Shown: one piece after another, positions 24,501 to 35,750 of the stretch
How the letters are laid out: each line of letters begins with the position of its first letter
How positions within the stretch are numbered: the first letter of the stretch is position 1
Assembly (NCBI GenBank): GCA_037447605.1
Contig: CM074818.1
Span: 1,811,204 to 1,875,203 of the forward strand
Origin: Zygnema circumcarinatum
Taxonomy: Eukaryota > Streptophyta > Zygnematophyceae > Zygnematales > Zygnemataceae
Direction of reading: 5' to 3'
Length of the DNA: 64,000 bases
Notes under the pieces: model-generated
What the model was told of the DNA's origin: nothing
Database searches by the model: none
Seen by the model: only the letters and a program-made list of their open reading frames with translations
Translations under genes and position numbers: made by a program

Positions 24501-27500
24501 AATCTCGTACAGAATTTCAGAATGCAGAAATGAAAATTTTGGAAAGTCAGGCTGAAAGTGCAAAATTCAAAAATGCACTTCAGGAGTTGCGAAGCCAAAT
24601 GGAAGAGAAGGGACGGATCTGTGAAGGAGGGGGGGTGGGAGAGGAGAGTTTGAAGGATGTGGGTGAGGCTTTGCCTCAATTGGAAGGTGCAGAGGGAGAC
24701 GGAGGGAGAGAGGGAGAGGGAGACAGAGAGGGAGATGGGGAGGACGGAAACGGAGACGAAGACAGAGACAGAGACTTGGAGGATGAGGGAGAGAGAGCGA
24801 GAGGCGAGGGAGAGGAAGAGGGAGAGGGAGAGGGAGAGGGAGAGGGAGAGGGAGAGGGAGAGGGAGAGGGAGAGGGGGAGAGAGTGGGAGCGAGGGAGGG
24901 AGAGAAAGAGGGGAGGGAGTTTGAAAGGAACGGCCAAGAAACAGTTATGGAGATGGCATGGGACAATGACAGAGGTGTCTGGCTAGGGGATGACGCAGAA
25001 ATTAGAGGTACATGTGAAGTGGATGTAGAGCAGGTGAATGACATCAATGGAAACAGGGTTGAGGAGAGGCAGGAAATGGAGGTAGAGTCGTCCCATGGGA
25101 TGGGAGAGGCTCGTTGTGAATCTGCTGGTCATGAGGGATGTGAAGGAGAGCAGCTGGGTGAGAAGGGCGAGTCTCCCAATCAACTGCTGGAAGAGAGGGA
25201 GTGGAGTGGTGGGTGGGCAACAGTGAAGGAGGAGGGAGTGATGGAGGGAGAGGAAGACAAGCAGGCTCTTCCATGGCTATCGGAAGGAATGACAGAGGAT
25301 GATGTATTTGTTGATGGCTTAGAGCATGCTAGTCATCATCATCATGCAGATATTGAAGCTGAATATCCACTTACGGAAACAGCCGTACAAAGCGAGGAGA
25401 TGGGAGAGGTAGCAACTGAACGAGAGGGAGAGGGTGGACCCGCTGGTGAAGTTGGACAAATGGAAAATTCGAATTTTGCAGCAATGCAAACTGATAATGA
25501 TCCTCAAGAAATTGAAGTAAATTGTCGCCCTGAAGGCAGCAGCAGTTTTCACGATCCAAGTGAAGGTAGATCCTATCACACTAAGAAGGAGCTCTCTCTC
25601 TCATCATGCATTCTCTCCTGCCTCGCTTGGTCCTCTCTTTCTTTCCACTCTTCTATTCTCCTATCCAATCGTCACCCCTCCCCTTTCTCTCCTTTTCCTC
25701 CCCGTTTCCTCTCACCTCTCTCCCCACTCCTCGATTCCCTCGCTTCCTCCTCCCATCTCTGAACCTTCCTTTTCTTTTCCTCTTTCACCATTCTCTCCTT
25801 TCCTCTCTTACATGCCTCCCTCTTTTCTCTCAGCGTCCTCTCCTTTCTCCACTCTCATCACTCCTCTCCATTGCCCTCCTTCTCTATGCCTTCGCTCCCT
25901 CCTCGTAACTCTCTTTCTCCCTCGCTTCTCCTCTCTCTCCTCTCCAATTGACATCGACATTTTGTTTAATTGCTCGTTTGGTCTTGGCAATGGCAGGAAC
26001 CAATATTTCTATTGAATTGAGGCAGCCCCATAATGGATCGAAGTCCCCTCTACCAGCCAATATGGAGGTAAGAAATAGAGACCTGTAAAGCTAATTCCTC
26101 AGCAGTTACCAAGCCTTTCTAAATGAATCTTCTCTGCTATCAAGAATGAATATAGAACAATAATCATGAAGTTTATTTGATGGATGCAGAGTAACGAAGG
26201 TCCGGATCTATTGACTGGAAAAGCGGTGAAACTTCTTGAGGTATGCATATCCAACTCTTGCTTTACACGCATCTCATATACTTTTAAAAACTCACACAAA
26301 TATGCAATTATTTGTTCTCTTATATTTTCCTATCTTCTCCGTTCCTCTTTGGGGCTGCTCTCTTCAGGATTGGCTTGGGGGCCTTTCCGTTTCTGTGATT
26401 CATGAAGCTGTAAAGGGAGAATCTGAGTCTGCTCGATCAAAGTTGAATGAAGTACTGCAAAGAAAGGGAAGGTGTGGAGTATTGGATACTGAAGACTTCG
26501 AAATGCCCAAACATCAAGAGCCTGTCGCAAGGTTAGCTCTTCTTTGCTTTTCGATTAGGATTATAGACAATGTGATGATCATGTTTATTCCCAAGGTTAG
26601 CTCCTCTTTGCGTTTCAGTCCTAATCTGCATTGTTATATCTCCCTTTAATGTACAACGTGGACTCAGGGTTAGGGTTAGAGTTCAGGGTGAGGGTTCGGG
26701 TTAGGGTTAGAGTAAGGGTTAGCATATGCATGCTTGAAGAAACGACAAACTTAAGCAAGTTGTTATAACAATAACTCAGCGAGATGGTTAGCTTTAGTCA
26801 AAAGCTAAAAACACGAATCAATAACCGGCGAACTGACGTGGATAGAACCACTTTCACGTGTTCTCTCGCCTTTGCAGATTCCTATTCGCTGTTTGCAGTG
26901 GAAAGGCGAAGGGTTCTGGCAAGAAGATCATGGAACTCTCAGGGGATGAAACTTTAACTCAAGCGAGACTATCTACCTTTGTAGCGGTGCTGCAAGCCTC
27001 CACCCTTGTGGATGCTGGAAAACTTGCAAAGGAAGGGCTCCGGAGGGAGGGGTTGATGAGCAATCGAGGGAGGGAGGGGAAGGGAACAACGCCTGCAAAA
27101 CATGGGGAAGGCTTGGTGGAAGCAGGGGGAGGTGCCTTTATGGGGAGGGGGAAGGAGAACGAGTTTACTCCCGTTGTTAAGACAGTGAACAGGTGAGTGG
27201 AGAATTGCATCTCTGCTGACTTTTCAGCAGTTGGGGGAGGGGGGGAGAGAGAGAGGAAGAGGGGGAGGGGGGGGGTGGCGAGTGAGGAATTGCAGGGAGA
27301 AGGGTTATGGAGGATTTTCAGGGAATGATTTTTCTTAAGACACAGAGGGAGAGGGAAGGGGGGAGAGGGAGAGAGAGAGAAATAGAGAGAGAGAAAGAGA
27401 AAAAGAGGGAGACTTTACATTTCTCATGGGAAAGGGGGGGTCACAGAGAGGCGAGGAGGAAGCTCAGGCCTCCCCCGCGGTTTGTGGACTTCTCTCCCAT

Positions 27501-27726
27501 ACAGCACATAGAAGAGGATGAATCGCCGCGTCCTAGGACCACTCGCATGCAAGTAAGGGTTCAAACCTCTTCTCTCTCCGTTTTCCCTCCCTCCTTCCCC
27601 TCTATCTCTTTCTATCCATCTCGGTTATCTGCTGTGCCTTACATCCGATGGTCTGAATTGTGTTGGCAGAGAGGACGTATGGGGGAAAACCCACTCCGGA
27701 GGTTCGGTGACTTCAATTGGCCCTAA
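18529..27726 (+). CDS. Kinesin motor protein, kinesin-6-like (KIN6 type)
   Basis: About 20 exons. The motor domain starts with MKVFLRIRPA. The P-loop is split between exons at 19135-19231 and 19409 (YGGTNA, then GKTHTM). Then come SMFEFYSN with ENIYDLLG (19737-19911), switch I ASSRSHCG (20188/20715), switch II DLAGCE, LNESNYINNSFLEIG (21369-21434) and MVNVSP with TLHVL (22247-22329). The tail exons are 22555-22948, 23193-23249, 23489-24175, 24434-25565, 25997-26067, 26190-26240, 26368-26531, 26878-27192, 27468-27552 and 27670-27726, all in matching phase. They encode coiled coil plus a low-complexity Glu-Gly segment (about 24820-24880). The EFYSN/ENIYDLL pattern favours kinesin-6, a cytokinesis motor class. 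Phase could not be closed around exons near 19591-19737 and 21698-22247, where an exon is missed or the sequence is faulty. Confidence 0.8.
24690..24905 (+). repeat. In-frame GGGAGA repeat inside kinesin tail exon
   Basis: A purine-rich repeat of GGAGAG/GGGAGA units lies inside the large 24434-25565 exon and encodes alternating Glu-Gly/Asp. The frame stays open across it and the exon continues with complex sequence to a GTAGAT donor, so it is probably translated as an acidic spacer and not spliced out. Splicing evidence would settle this. Confidence 0.65.
25590..25945. repeat. CT-rich intron of the kinesin gene
   Basis: About 350 bases of pyrimidine-rich sequence lie between the exons ending at 25565 and starting at 25997. 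Serine/proline open frames across it are repeat artefacts. Confidence 0.8.
26664..26722 (+). repeat. Short telomere-like tract inside kinesin intron
   Basis: Nine or so TTAGGG-like units (GGGTTAGAG, GGGTTCGGG variants) lie in the intron between the exons ending at 26531 and starting at 26878. It is far too short and degenerate to be a telomere, and it shows that such tracts also occur inside genes here. Confidence 0.8.
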
Positions 27727-29114
27727 GGAATAGCAGCATGAATGTGTTTTGGGTGTATTTGTTGTCCATGTCTATAGATGTAGTGGGAAGTAGGAAAGGA
27801 GTAGAGATACAGCGTGAGAAAGAGAAGGAGACGGGTAGGAGAGGGAGAGGCCGAGGGCGAGGGAGTGGGAGAGGCAGAGGAGGAGTACTCGTAGGGCAGA
27901 AAGTAGGAATGAATCTTCAACCACACGAATCAGCATGTAGGGGAGAAGATGTGGCATGTAGTAGTTTGAAGTTTATACCCCAGTCCTGCATACTCAGATG
28001 CGGAGAAAAGGCAACTGACCCTCTCAGTACCTATATTCTACATCGCTTACAGCGCCTGTTTTGCTTGATTCCTTGTTAGTGGTTTCCATGGTAGGCATGG
28101 AGTGCTTATCTCTCTGTTTTAGAGTAGTTAGGGTTCAGGCATATTGTGTAAGTTTGGAGTGAGAAGTGCTAGCAGGGAACAGCTCTAGATCCTCGACCTT
28201 GACCTAGCTTGTATTAAGTCTTGTTGGAAAGCATGTTTTGCACGCCATGGAGCTGCAGATACAGAACATACAACATACAACATGCAACATGCAATGTGCA
28301 ATGCTCAATGTTCACTGTTCGAAGTAGCAACCTTTGTATGGGGAAGGTGTTCATACTTGGCCGCGTGCTCGACACTGGGAATGACGTTGTGGTTTGCACC
28401 CCTTGCAATGTTGCATGCATGTACATGGTGTCATGGGTGGCATGGCACACGCATGCCACACAAGTGAACCATGAACATATATGAAAGCCACGCATGAGAT
28501 GTTATACGACCCATCGACATAACATTTTGCAACATTCAAAATCAACAACAACATGAAAACGATCATATGGCGCTAAAGAAATAAGCGGAAAGGTCCCCGC
28601 GCGCCCGCCAGCCCGCCGGGTTCAATCCTCTAAAACCAAAAAAAAAAAAAAATTCAGAAGTCAATGTGCAACAAAAATAAGAATAATTACATAGTTATCC
28701 CTCCTGGCCGGCAGACTATTAGCCAGCCGGCAGAAGAGGCCGGCATATTATTGGCCGGCCGGCAGAAGCGGCCGGCTGCTGCGGTTTTGCTTTCCAGTTT
28801 TTGGACTTTTCAGGCGCCAGTTTTTGGTCTTCAGTTTTCAGTTTTTTGACCGCCCTGCACCTCTGCACGCCTCTGCCTGCAGCCTCCCCTTTTCCAGTTC
28901 AATATTAACACATTTTTTTTTCTCTAAATTTAGAACAAGGAGCAAACCAAACAGACATAACCCTCTTTTCGTTTAAATTTTAGTTGTATTTTAGCATTGT
29001 TATTCTTGAAGGCAAACAGACAGACGTTAGGTCGTTAGGGCAGTGCTTCCTATCTTGAAGACTCCATACTTTCCCTCGCATTTTGCAGTTGTGTATTGCT
29101 TGCTTGCAGCCGCC
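27727..29114. other. Intergenic; possible SINE-like end and GCCGGC repeats
   Basis: No supported gene. After a purine-rich patch (27810-27890) there is a stretch with ATGCAACATG-like repeats (28250-28320, 28410-28460). A GGTTCAATCC box at 28619-28628 is followed within about 10 bases by an A-run of roughly 15, which resembles the end of a tRNA-derived SINE. Three GGCCGGC-AGAAG units follow at about 28706-28790. Confidence 0.4.
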
Positions 29115-30930
29115 ATGGATGGAGTTACGGAGAGGAAGCTGGCGGCGTTGATTCTCGCTGAAGCCGCATCGCTGAAGCGGCAGGCGGAGGTCGAAGGCGT
29201 GCGTGCATACCTCAATCCCAAAGTCAGATATCGCCCGAACTCGCGCTTCTTGCTTGCGACTGTGCGGGGAGTCGATCAAGGTATGTCAAAATTCTGCAAC
29301 TTTTTTGTAAAACACAGTTTGGTGGGGTGTGGTGTTGCATGGCATGTCCGGTGCAGGTTTGGCATGTGCAGGCAGTTAGGGTTTGGTAGGGCTGGAAACT
29401 GTGAGTTTTGGCTCGCAGCTTAGGGATGTTTGGAGCGATTTAGAGTTTCTTGAGGCGTTTAGGATTATTCAGTCAACTTTGCCTCTCTCCGTCTCTCTCT
29501 CTCTGTCTCTCGCGCTCTCTTTCTCTCTCTCTCTCTCTCTCCCCCTCTCTCTCTCTAAGAAAAGCTCCCGCAGAGTTCCAACAATGGTGCATGTCTTGCA
29601 GGAGAAAGCTTATTTTTCTATATTTTGAAATTAAGAAACTTTAGGGTTCGTTCATATAATTGTTGAGAATCATGTGAATTCGGAGCAGCTTTGTTGGCAG
29701 GCTATGTCTGCTTCTGATCCTAAGTCAACTCACCAATCACCGAAGTAAAGCAGTTCACGTGTGAAGCCTTGATAACTTTTTCCCAGTCTACTACTTCCTG
29801 TTCAACCATAACATGTTTCTTTAAATCCTTCTTCTTTCCGCAGCAAACAGAGCTGCGGATTTAAATGAAATGTGGCGCCGGCGACTGGATGAGCTCACTG
29901 AGCCAGCTGTTGAAAGCCGCCATGGCTCCTCCAAGGCGGGTGGAGGGTCCTCCACTGCAGAAGCGAACTGCATGCGTGATGAAGATTACGGAAATAAGAA
30001 ACGTGAGCGGGAAGAAACTGAGGAAGCAGTGCTCGACAGAGAAGAGATTTTGAGGGACGGGTGCGAAGAGACGGCGGCTGAAGGCGCGGATGATGTTGAG
30101 ATGGAGAAATTTTTGCAAACTCGGTAAGCCTTGCTGCACTGGAGCTCTGTTTTTTTTTCCTGCAGATGATCAATTGACTATGAAATGGAAGTTGCTGGAA
30201 GTGCTTCATTCGATGTCATTTTCTCTGACAAAACTAGCTTCTGATCTGAACGGAGCATTGTGATGTGCAGCTCTTATAGTGTATTCTTTTTGAAATAAAC
30301 GAAGGGGGCTGATGATGTCTTTTTTGGATGATGTGACGGCTGTACAGAGTGAAGAGGGGACGGGGAGCCATAGGGGCGAGGATGGACTCTGCAGGGCCGT
30401 ACCTCTCTCCCTCCATAGACACGTGGCTGGTAGAGAGAGTGAAGGAGCAGTGGGAGGAGAGGGCGGGTCTCTCTAACGCTCGGCCGTCCATTGGGCCAAG
30501 TCTCCCTACAAAGAGAGAGCCAGTCAAGGAGGGAGGGAGGTGGGAGAGGGGAGTCGCTTTGGAGGAGGAGAGGAAGAGGGAGGGAAGCTTGTGTGGGGGA
30601 GAGGTGGCGAGAGATGAGGAAGGCAAGAAGAGTGGTCATAAGGGTTTGAAACGTAAAGGGGAGGGTGGGCAAGGGAGGAGGGAGAGGAAAAAGTCGTCAA
30701 CGAAGAATAAGCAGAGTAAACGGAAGAGGGAGGGGGGGAGCAGTGATGAGGATTCTCACAGAGAGAGGGAGCGTCGGGAGGAGAAAAGGAGAAGGAAAGA
30801 GAAGAAGGAGAAGCGTGAGAGGAGGAAGCGTCAGAGTGAGAAGTGTGAGGGAGAGAGGAAAGGGAGTGAAGAAAAAGAGAGGGAAAGGAAGAAGAGGAGA
30901 AGTGGAGGTGAACGGGAGGGGTCGACATAA
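29115..30930 (+). CDS. Charged Lys/Arg/Glu-rich protein, probably nuclear
   Basis: Three exons, 29115-29280, 29844-30123 and 30348-30930, join in phase (1 then 2) to give 342 residues from ATG at 29115. The N-terminus (MDGVTERKLAALILAEAASL) is helical. The third exon begins with VKRGRGAIGARMDSAGPYL, a compact motif that looks like a conserved signature. It is followed by DTWLVERVKEQWEERAG and then about 120 residues dominated by Lys, Arg, Glu and Ser (KKRKREGG, RRKEKKEKRERRKRQ). Such tails are common in RNA-processing and nucleolar proteins, so nuclear location is inferred. I do not recognise the family and give no function. The exon structure is well supported by splice signals and phase. 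Confidence 0.72.
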
Positions 30931-31214
30931 AGGAGTCCACGAAGAGATTTGAACAGAAAGAGGGGAGAGGAATGGATTATTGAGAGAGGACAAGATTTTT
31001 CTTCCCTAGTTTGGCAGTCTCCGATGTACATAATCGCTTGTATAGGAATGGAAGTTTTAGGGATGACAGGCTTTAGGTTTCAGGGTTTAGAGTGGATGGT
31101 TCAGGGTTGAGAGCTTCACAATCAGTGACAGAGGGGCCTAACCTGGAATCCGATGCCTCTGTATTTTTCTTGAACAGTTCTTTCTCCCCCCTCTCCCTTT
31201 CCCTCTCCCTCTCT

Positions 31215-31870
31215 ATATGAAGGTAGGGGCTGCATGGGAGTGTCAGAACGGCTATTTCAACTCTGCGGGGGGTAGAGAGGCTTTTGCTCGCAGAGCTTCA
31301 CAACCCTCCGGCAGCGTAGGAGAGTATGTCGATGAGATTTTCCAACACATGATTCAGAAGGATCAGCTCAAATAGTGCGCCATTCTTCTGCGCTTGGATG
31401 AATCAAAGGGTAAAAAACGACGAAAAGAAATGGAGAGTAGCTGCGGAGATAGCCTTCGGGTTTTGTGAGCATTTAACGAGGCGGAATTTAGGGTTTGAGC
31501 CTCCGCTTCGATAAGCAATAGAATGGTTTAAGATAATAATGATCTTAGGTTCCGACGGTGAAGGGGAAGAATTTCTCTCTTTTGTTCGTCATGAAGGAAA
31601 GTGTCAAAAAAATGCATTGCCAGCTTAGTTTGAGATGTTTGGGGTGGTGGTTTTCAGGCATAAGGTTCTAGCCGGCTTTTTGGGTTCTCTTGTGACTGGT
31701 GCTGCGCAAATGGACAGAGAGTTGTAAGGGATGGCGGGAGCTTCGGATGGCGATGTGGTCCAATTCGTCCCAATTGTGATGTTGGCGATGCCTACATCAT
31801 CGTTCGCGCGCACCACAAAGCAATGCCGCCATCATCATTGGGGACCAAAGGAAAGTGGTGAGGAGACCCA
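31215..31870 (+). repeat. Segmental duplication block S, copy 1
   Basis: Sequence from GCTGCATGGGAGTGTCAGAACGG to the ATGTTGGCGATGCCTACATC region. It recurs in the same orientation at about 57505-58075 and inverted at about 54690-55185 with moderate divergence. It marks the outer edge of the mTERF unit. No exon is recognised in it. Confidence 0.8.
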
Positions 31871-31924
31871 AAACGAGGAAGGGCTGAGTTCGAGCCTGAA
31901 GGGATGCAACCGACAACCCTTGAT

Positions 31925-32065
31925 AATGTCACATTCAAACAGAGAATCCATAAAATTTCATGCATGTGAAAGACCTTCCACCAAGTTCCACGCGAACAAA
32001 AGAGAGCCTCAATAAAGGCAAATCCACATAAGTATGTCCCTCGATAAAGTTACAATCGGATACGA
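31925..32065 (+). repeat. TCAATAAAG minisatellite, unit 1
   Basis: This is a degenerate array with a period near 31 bases and core CCTCAATAAAGTTACATCC. It is shorter here than in units 2 and 3. Confidence 0.6.
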
Positions 32066-32119
32066 GACAGTCGGTAGGGGGGAGAGAGTGGGAGAGAGGG
32101 GGCGAAAGAGAGTGGAAGA

Positions 32120-32371
32120 GTGGGAGAGAGAGGGGGAGAGAGAGAGGGCGAGAGAGTGGGAGAGAGAGAGTGGCCCATGCTTCATTTTCCAATGTTGGCT
32201 CGCAACCCTTTGTCTCCTTCTGCTGAAGGTGGGGAGAGGCAGCGTCCCAGTGATCGGTGGAAGCAGTTCCACCCTAAACCCCGACAGGGTGGAATCAGAG
32301 GGAGGCAGCCTAAAGGGGAGCACTGGTACGGGAGGGGAGGAGTGATCCGCAAGCAAAGGACATGTCTATAG
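32120..32371 (+). other. Repeated ORF of the duplication unit (copy 1), coding status unknown
   Basis: The part after the GA tract (about 32160-32371) reads MLHFPMLARNPLSPSAEGG and goes on through DRWKQFHPKPRQGGIRGRQ to a stop. The same reading frame and stop are kept in the copies at 36811-37017, 41519-41722 and, on the minus strand, 53375-53580. No known domain is seen, and the opposite strand is open over the same interval in most copies. It may be a remnant exon or simply conserved because the duplication is recent. Confidence 0.35.
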
Positions 32372-32935
32372 TGTGTGCCTCCTCATCATAGTAAAAGCAA
32401 AAGGGCTCCAAGTGATGTCAGTTGAGATGCACTCACTACCCCCAAAACCGTAAAAAAATCTAAAAGCCTTCAAACCCTAATTCCATACAAGCCCTCAACA
32501 GCGTTATTTTTGCAACAGATAAACCCTTCAATTCGGCTGATCCTCCCTCTCTCCCTCCCGGTAAAACCTCATGTGGACGGTTACCAAGGCTGAAACATAG
32601 AATTTTTTTCTGGAATCACTTATAGATTCCTGATCGGTTACCAAATGTTGGCGGACGCTTACCACTGCAACGAAAGCCGAGTTTTATGTACCTCCCTCCC
32701 TCCCTCTCTCCCTCCCCCCGGTTCGCTAGTTCCTCCCCTCCATCCCTCTCGCCCCCCCCTCTCTCTCTCTCACTCTCTCTCTCCGCCCCCTTCCACTGCG
32801 CCCTCTCGCCCTCCCAACGAACCAATGCAGAACCTTTGGGGCCATTTTACTCGCTCTGCCTGTTCTGTAGACGCTCGAGCTGCTTTACACGAACGGAAGA
32901 CTGCCCTCAAATATCTGTCACTAAGTCTAACCAAC

Positions 32936-33015
32936 CCTAACAAATAACCAACTTAATCCTAAACCTAAACCTAAGTCTAATTTTAACCCTAAATCGGCCC
33001 GAAATTAACCCTAAA
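32936..33015 (-). repeat. Short CCCTAA-like tract downstream of mTERF gene 1
   Basis: Degenerate CCTAA/ACCCTAA units lie 3' of the mTERF gene. A matching tract with an added ATCGGCCCGAAATTAACCC repeat lies at 37615-37745 in unit 2. Confidence 0.7.
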
Positions 33016-33297
33016 TCTTACGCTCGCCCTCCCCCTCGCCAAAAAACTCTTACGTGAGCACAAAGTTCTCACCCCCCTCATCTCCTCCAAACGAGCTGTG
33101 TGCTTGTCTGTAACCTCTTCTTTTCTACACAAAACAAGCTTGATACCTTGTTTTTCTCTAAGAACGAATCCTAGTTCGGCTTTGCAAGTTGTGCTCAAAC
33201 CGCAAATGCCGACAGAGTCCGCTGCTCACATAAAAATGTCTCGCATCAACACAGCGCATGCAGTTGGCGCACTCACAAAAGGCTCCGATGGGGTCAC

Positions 33298-33299
<2 letters not shown>

Positions 33300-33347
<48 letters not shown>
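33300..33347. repeat. (CT)n microsatellite
   Basis: About 24 uninterrupted CT units lie between the two halves of the CGNC/CECANC zinc-finger-like fragment downstream of mTERF gene 1. The equivalent site in unit 2 (38058-38097) is shorter and mixed. Confidence 0.9.
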
Positions 33348-33348
<1 letters not shown>

Positions 33349-33540
33349 CAGCTTGACATTCCCACCACAATTCCTACACATGTGAGAGAGCACCTGCTGT
33401 GTAAAATGCCAATCTCAGCCACACCATCATACGCCACCGCCAACTCTTTTCCTCTGCTGCGAAAATTATTTGGTGACCTCAACATAAGGCCTTCCCTTTT
33501 TGTGACATTTTATTTACATAAGCCAAAGCACGCCTCCGCC

Positions 33541-34731
33541 TTACTCCTCCTGTTGCGGCAACCGCACACTAAACCTCTCCATAAAAGCAGCGTTCGATCT
33601 CAAAAAAAGTGATCCCAGAGGATAATTATTGTGTCCAATCCCGGCCTTCATAAGCGCCACGTGTCGCAGCTTCAGCCGGTTCTCTAAGGAGAGCTTCAGA
33701 ATGTTGGGGTAAATAATGAGCTCCTCCTTACTACGGCCCATCTCAGTCAATACAAATTCGATCTTGGACTTGATAGTATTCCAAGAACTGCTAAGAAGTG
33801 AAGGCACAGTCTTCACCATCTTCAAGGTTGGAAGCTCTCCGAAGTTCTCCACCAGATGTTTATACATGTTCTCCATTGAACCCCGGGATGCTAGTAATAC
33901 CAGTGGGCTACTCTGCATAATTTTCTGAGCGTGCTCGGGTCCCAATATCGCCTCCAATCCAGCCACAGCATTCTTTAAGTGATGGCTGCTTCTAAAAACG
34001 ATGCAGGGGAATAGGAGGAGCACATTCCTTCCTACCTCGCTGGAGAAGGTCGACCTCACAGCCTCGACTCCCTCCCTTATTGTTTCAGGACTGAAGGCGA
34101 GCACTGTTGGATACCTCTCCAACATAGCGCCTGTGACAGGGACGTCTAACTCCTCGAATAGCCGAGCCTTCGCCTCAAGAGTCTGCACACGGCATGATAA
34201 AAGCATCGGCTGTCTGCCTACCACCTTTCCTAAGTTCGTCACTTTCATAGAGCTCCGCAGGAACTCGAACACGTCTTCCTGCTTCTCATCTGGAGCGAGG
34301 AGGAAGTTGCCCTTCAAGCCAACAAGCCGTTGTAATGCATTAAAATAATCGTGCGAGTCGATCCCATGGCTCTGGAAGAGGGCCGCTTTAGAGAGGATAT
34401 GCTTATGGCCCCTTATAAGAACATTCTTCTTCTTATGAACGAGGTGGCGGACCTGCTCCTGCGTGTATCCTAAGCTCAGGAGAGCGTCGACTGCTTCTCG
34501 GAGAGCGCTCTTCGACACCGCAGCTTTTTCTTCGGCCATGGCGGCTCTGCCTGCACTTGCTTTGTCAAGCTTTTCGCCCTCCCTGCTGCTGCTATTGCTA
34601 CTGTATCCATGGTGGCCTTGCAGGGACTGAGTACAAGTGAGCTGCTCAAGGGATGGGTAGCGCCATGGCAGGCGGAAGGGAGCTCCGATCCAGACGGTGC
34701 GGCGAAATAAAGGAAGAAAGAAAACCGCCAT
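33541..34731 (-). CDS. mTERF-like protein 1 (organelle transcription/RNA factor)
   Basis: An intronless 396-residue frame. The N-terminus (MAVFFLPLFRRTVWIGAPFR) is hydrophobic and Arg-rich without acidic residues, as expected of a mitochondrial or plastid targeting peptide. From about residue 75 the protein is a series of roughly 30-35-residue helical repeats with spaced Leu/Pro, for example GRQPMLLSCRVQTLEAKARL, RYPTVLAFSPETIREGV and IIYPNILKLSLENRLK. These are the mTERF repeat style that binds nucleic acid in organelles and affects transcription, splicing or ribosome assembly. The length matches the family. A Met near residue 65 (MAEEKA) could give a shorter cytosolic form. A telomere-like tract lies about 80-170 bases upstream. 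Four close paralogues are in this window. The family call is from motif pattern; the target is unknown. Confidence 0.82.
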   Translation of the reverse strand: MAVFFLPLFRRTVWIGAPFRLPWRYPSLEQLTCTQSLQGHHGYSSNSSSREGEKLDKASAGRAAMAEEKAAVSKSALREAVDALLSLGYTQEQVRHLVHKKKNVLIRGHKHILSKAALFQSHGIDSHDYFNALQRLVGLKGNFLLAPDEKQEDVFEFLRSSMKVTNLGKVVGRQPMLLSCRVQTLEAKARLFEELDVPVTGAMLERYPTVLAFSPETIREGVEAVRSTFSSEVGRNVLLLFPCIVFRSSHHLKNAVAGLEAILGPEHAQKIMQSSPLVLLASRGSMENMYKHLVENFGELPTLKMVKTVPSLLSSSWNTIKSKIEFVLTEMGRSKEELIIYPNILKLSLENRLKLRHVALMKAGIGHNNYPLGSLFLRSNAAFMERFSVRLPQQEE

Positions 34732-34808
34732 GGCGCCCTTCGGAGTGTCAGCACCCCCTGGTAGACATTTGCTACCTCATCTCTTCGTGGAAAGGCGTCC
34801 AGCTCTCA

Positions 34809-34905
34809 ACCCTAACCCCTCCTAACCCTAACCCTGGCCATAACTCTAACCCTAACCCTAACCATGACTAACCCTAACCCCATCTAACCCTAATCCCTAA
34901 ACCTA
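34809..34905 (-). repeat. Telomere-like (CCCTAA)n tract upstream of mTERF gene 1
   Basis: About 95 bases of CCCTAA with few variants lie just upstream of the mTERF start. Read in the sense of the gene, the tract is TTAGGG. The same relation holds at all five mTERF genes, including the inverted one. Confidence 0.85.
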
Positions 34906-35042
34906 ATGTCGAAAGCCCCTAACCTAATAATAACCCTCTCTGAGCTCCCTCCAGGATTGTGGGGTCGAGTTGTGAACCGAGCGCTCCCCTCCCCACAAAA
35001 AATAGCACTGGTCTTGTGCAGGTCCGCCTGGGAGGGAACTCA

Positions 35043-35335
35043 CAGAACTGGAACTGTAACTGTTTTTTATAACAACTGTGTTTCAACTGTACTTCAACTA
35101 TAATCCGACTGGAACTGTAACTAGCACCGTTGATCCATGTATAACTGGAACTGTAACTGCCACTTTAACAGTCACTGTAACATTAGTTGTAACTATATTT
35201 GGAACTGGAAATGTTCATGTTCACGTAACTGTAACTGTCACTGTAGCCATCCTGTACCTTCGAATATATCTGTAACTATAACTACAACCGTCACGGCAAC
35301 AGTGACATTGGCTTTAACTGTAACTGTAACCCGCC
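35043..35335. repeat. AACTG-type hexanucleotide array (GGAACT / TGTAAC), unit 1
   Basis: Degenerate tandem units AACTGG, AACTGT and GTAACTGTAACTG run for about 290 bases beyond the telomere-like tract. Related arrays are at 39833-40040, 44728-44965 (AGTTCC form), 51055-51085 and 56955-57000, always next to the telomere-like tract. Confidence 0.8.
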
Positions 35336-35389
35336 CGCCCCGGCCTTTCCCGGTACGGCACAGCGCCCAGGCGGGCACGCCGGCCGAGC

Positions 35390-35500
35390 GCCCGGTCACC
35401 TACGGTCACCGCGGTGCCACGTGCCACGTCGTTGCCACGACGACCCCACGTCGGTGCCACGAGGGTGCCACGTCGGCGTCACGTCGACTGAACCCATTGA
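35390..35500. repeat. GGTGCCACGTCG-type repeats, unit 1
   Basis: Several GTGCCACG/CCACGTCG words repeat at about 10-20 base spacing, with a copy at 40120-40200. They contain ACGT cores and one CCACGTG. Confidence 0.6.
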
Positions 35501-35539
35501 CTTCGACCAAGGGCGGGTCCTCCCGCCTGCCTGCCCGCC

Positions 35540-35750
35540 CGCTGAGAGCGGTGGTGGTGCGGACAAGAAAGCGGCAGTGGAGAGCGGCACTCCGATGATG
35601 AAGGCAGCTAACGCAACAGCCATTGATGGTTTGGTGCGAGCTTTGAAAGGGCGGGGAGCAGCTCAAAGAGGGAGCAGCGGAGATGCTCGTGATGCTTTGG
35701 GAATTGTTGGAAAAGAACCTGCTCGAGATAAAGACTTTTTCAAGAAATAA
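35540..35750 (+). other. Protein-like ORF segment of unit 1, status unknown
   Basis: One frame reads GGGADKKAAVESGTPMMKA, then TAIDGLVRALKGRGA, RGSSGDARDALG and a stop after FFKK. The copy at 40316-40490 keeps the frame with conservative changes but stops a little earlier. The composition is protein-like, unlike the surrounding repeats, so it may be a captured exon. No family is recognised and no upstream exon was found. Confidence 0.35.
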
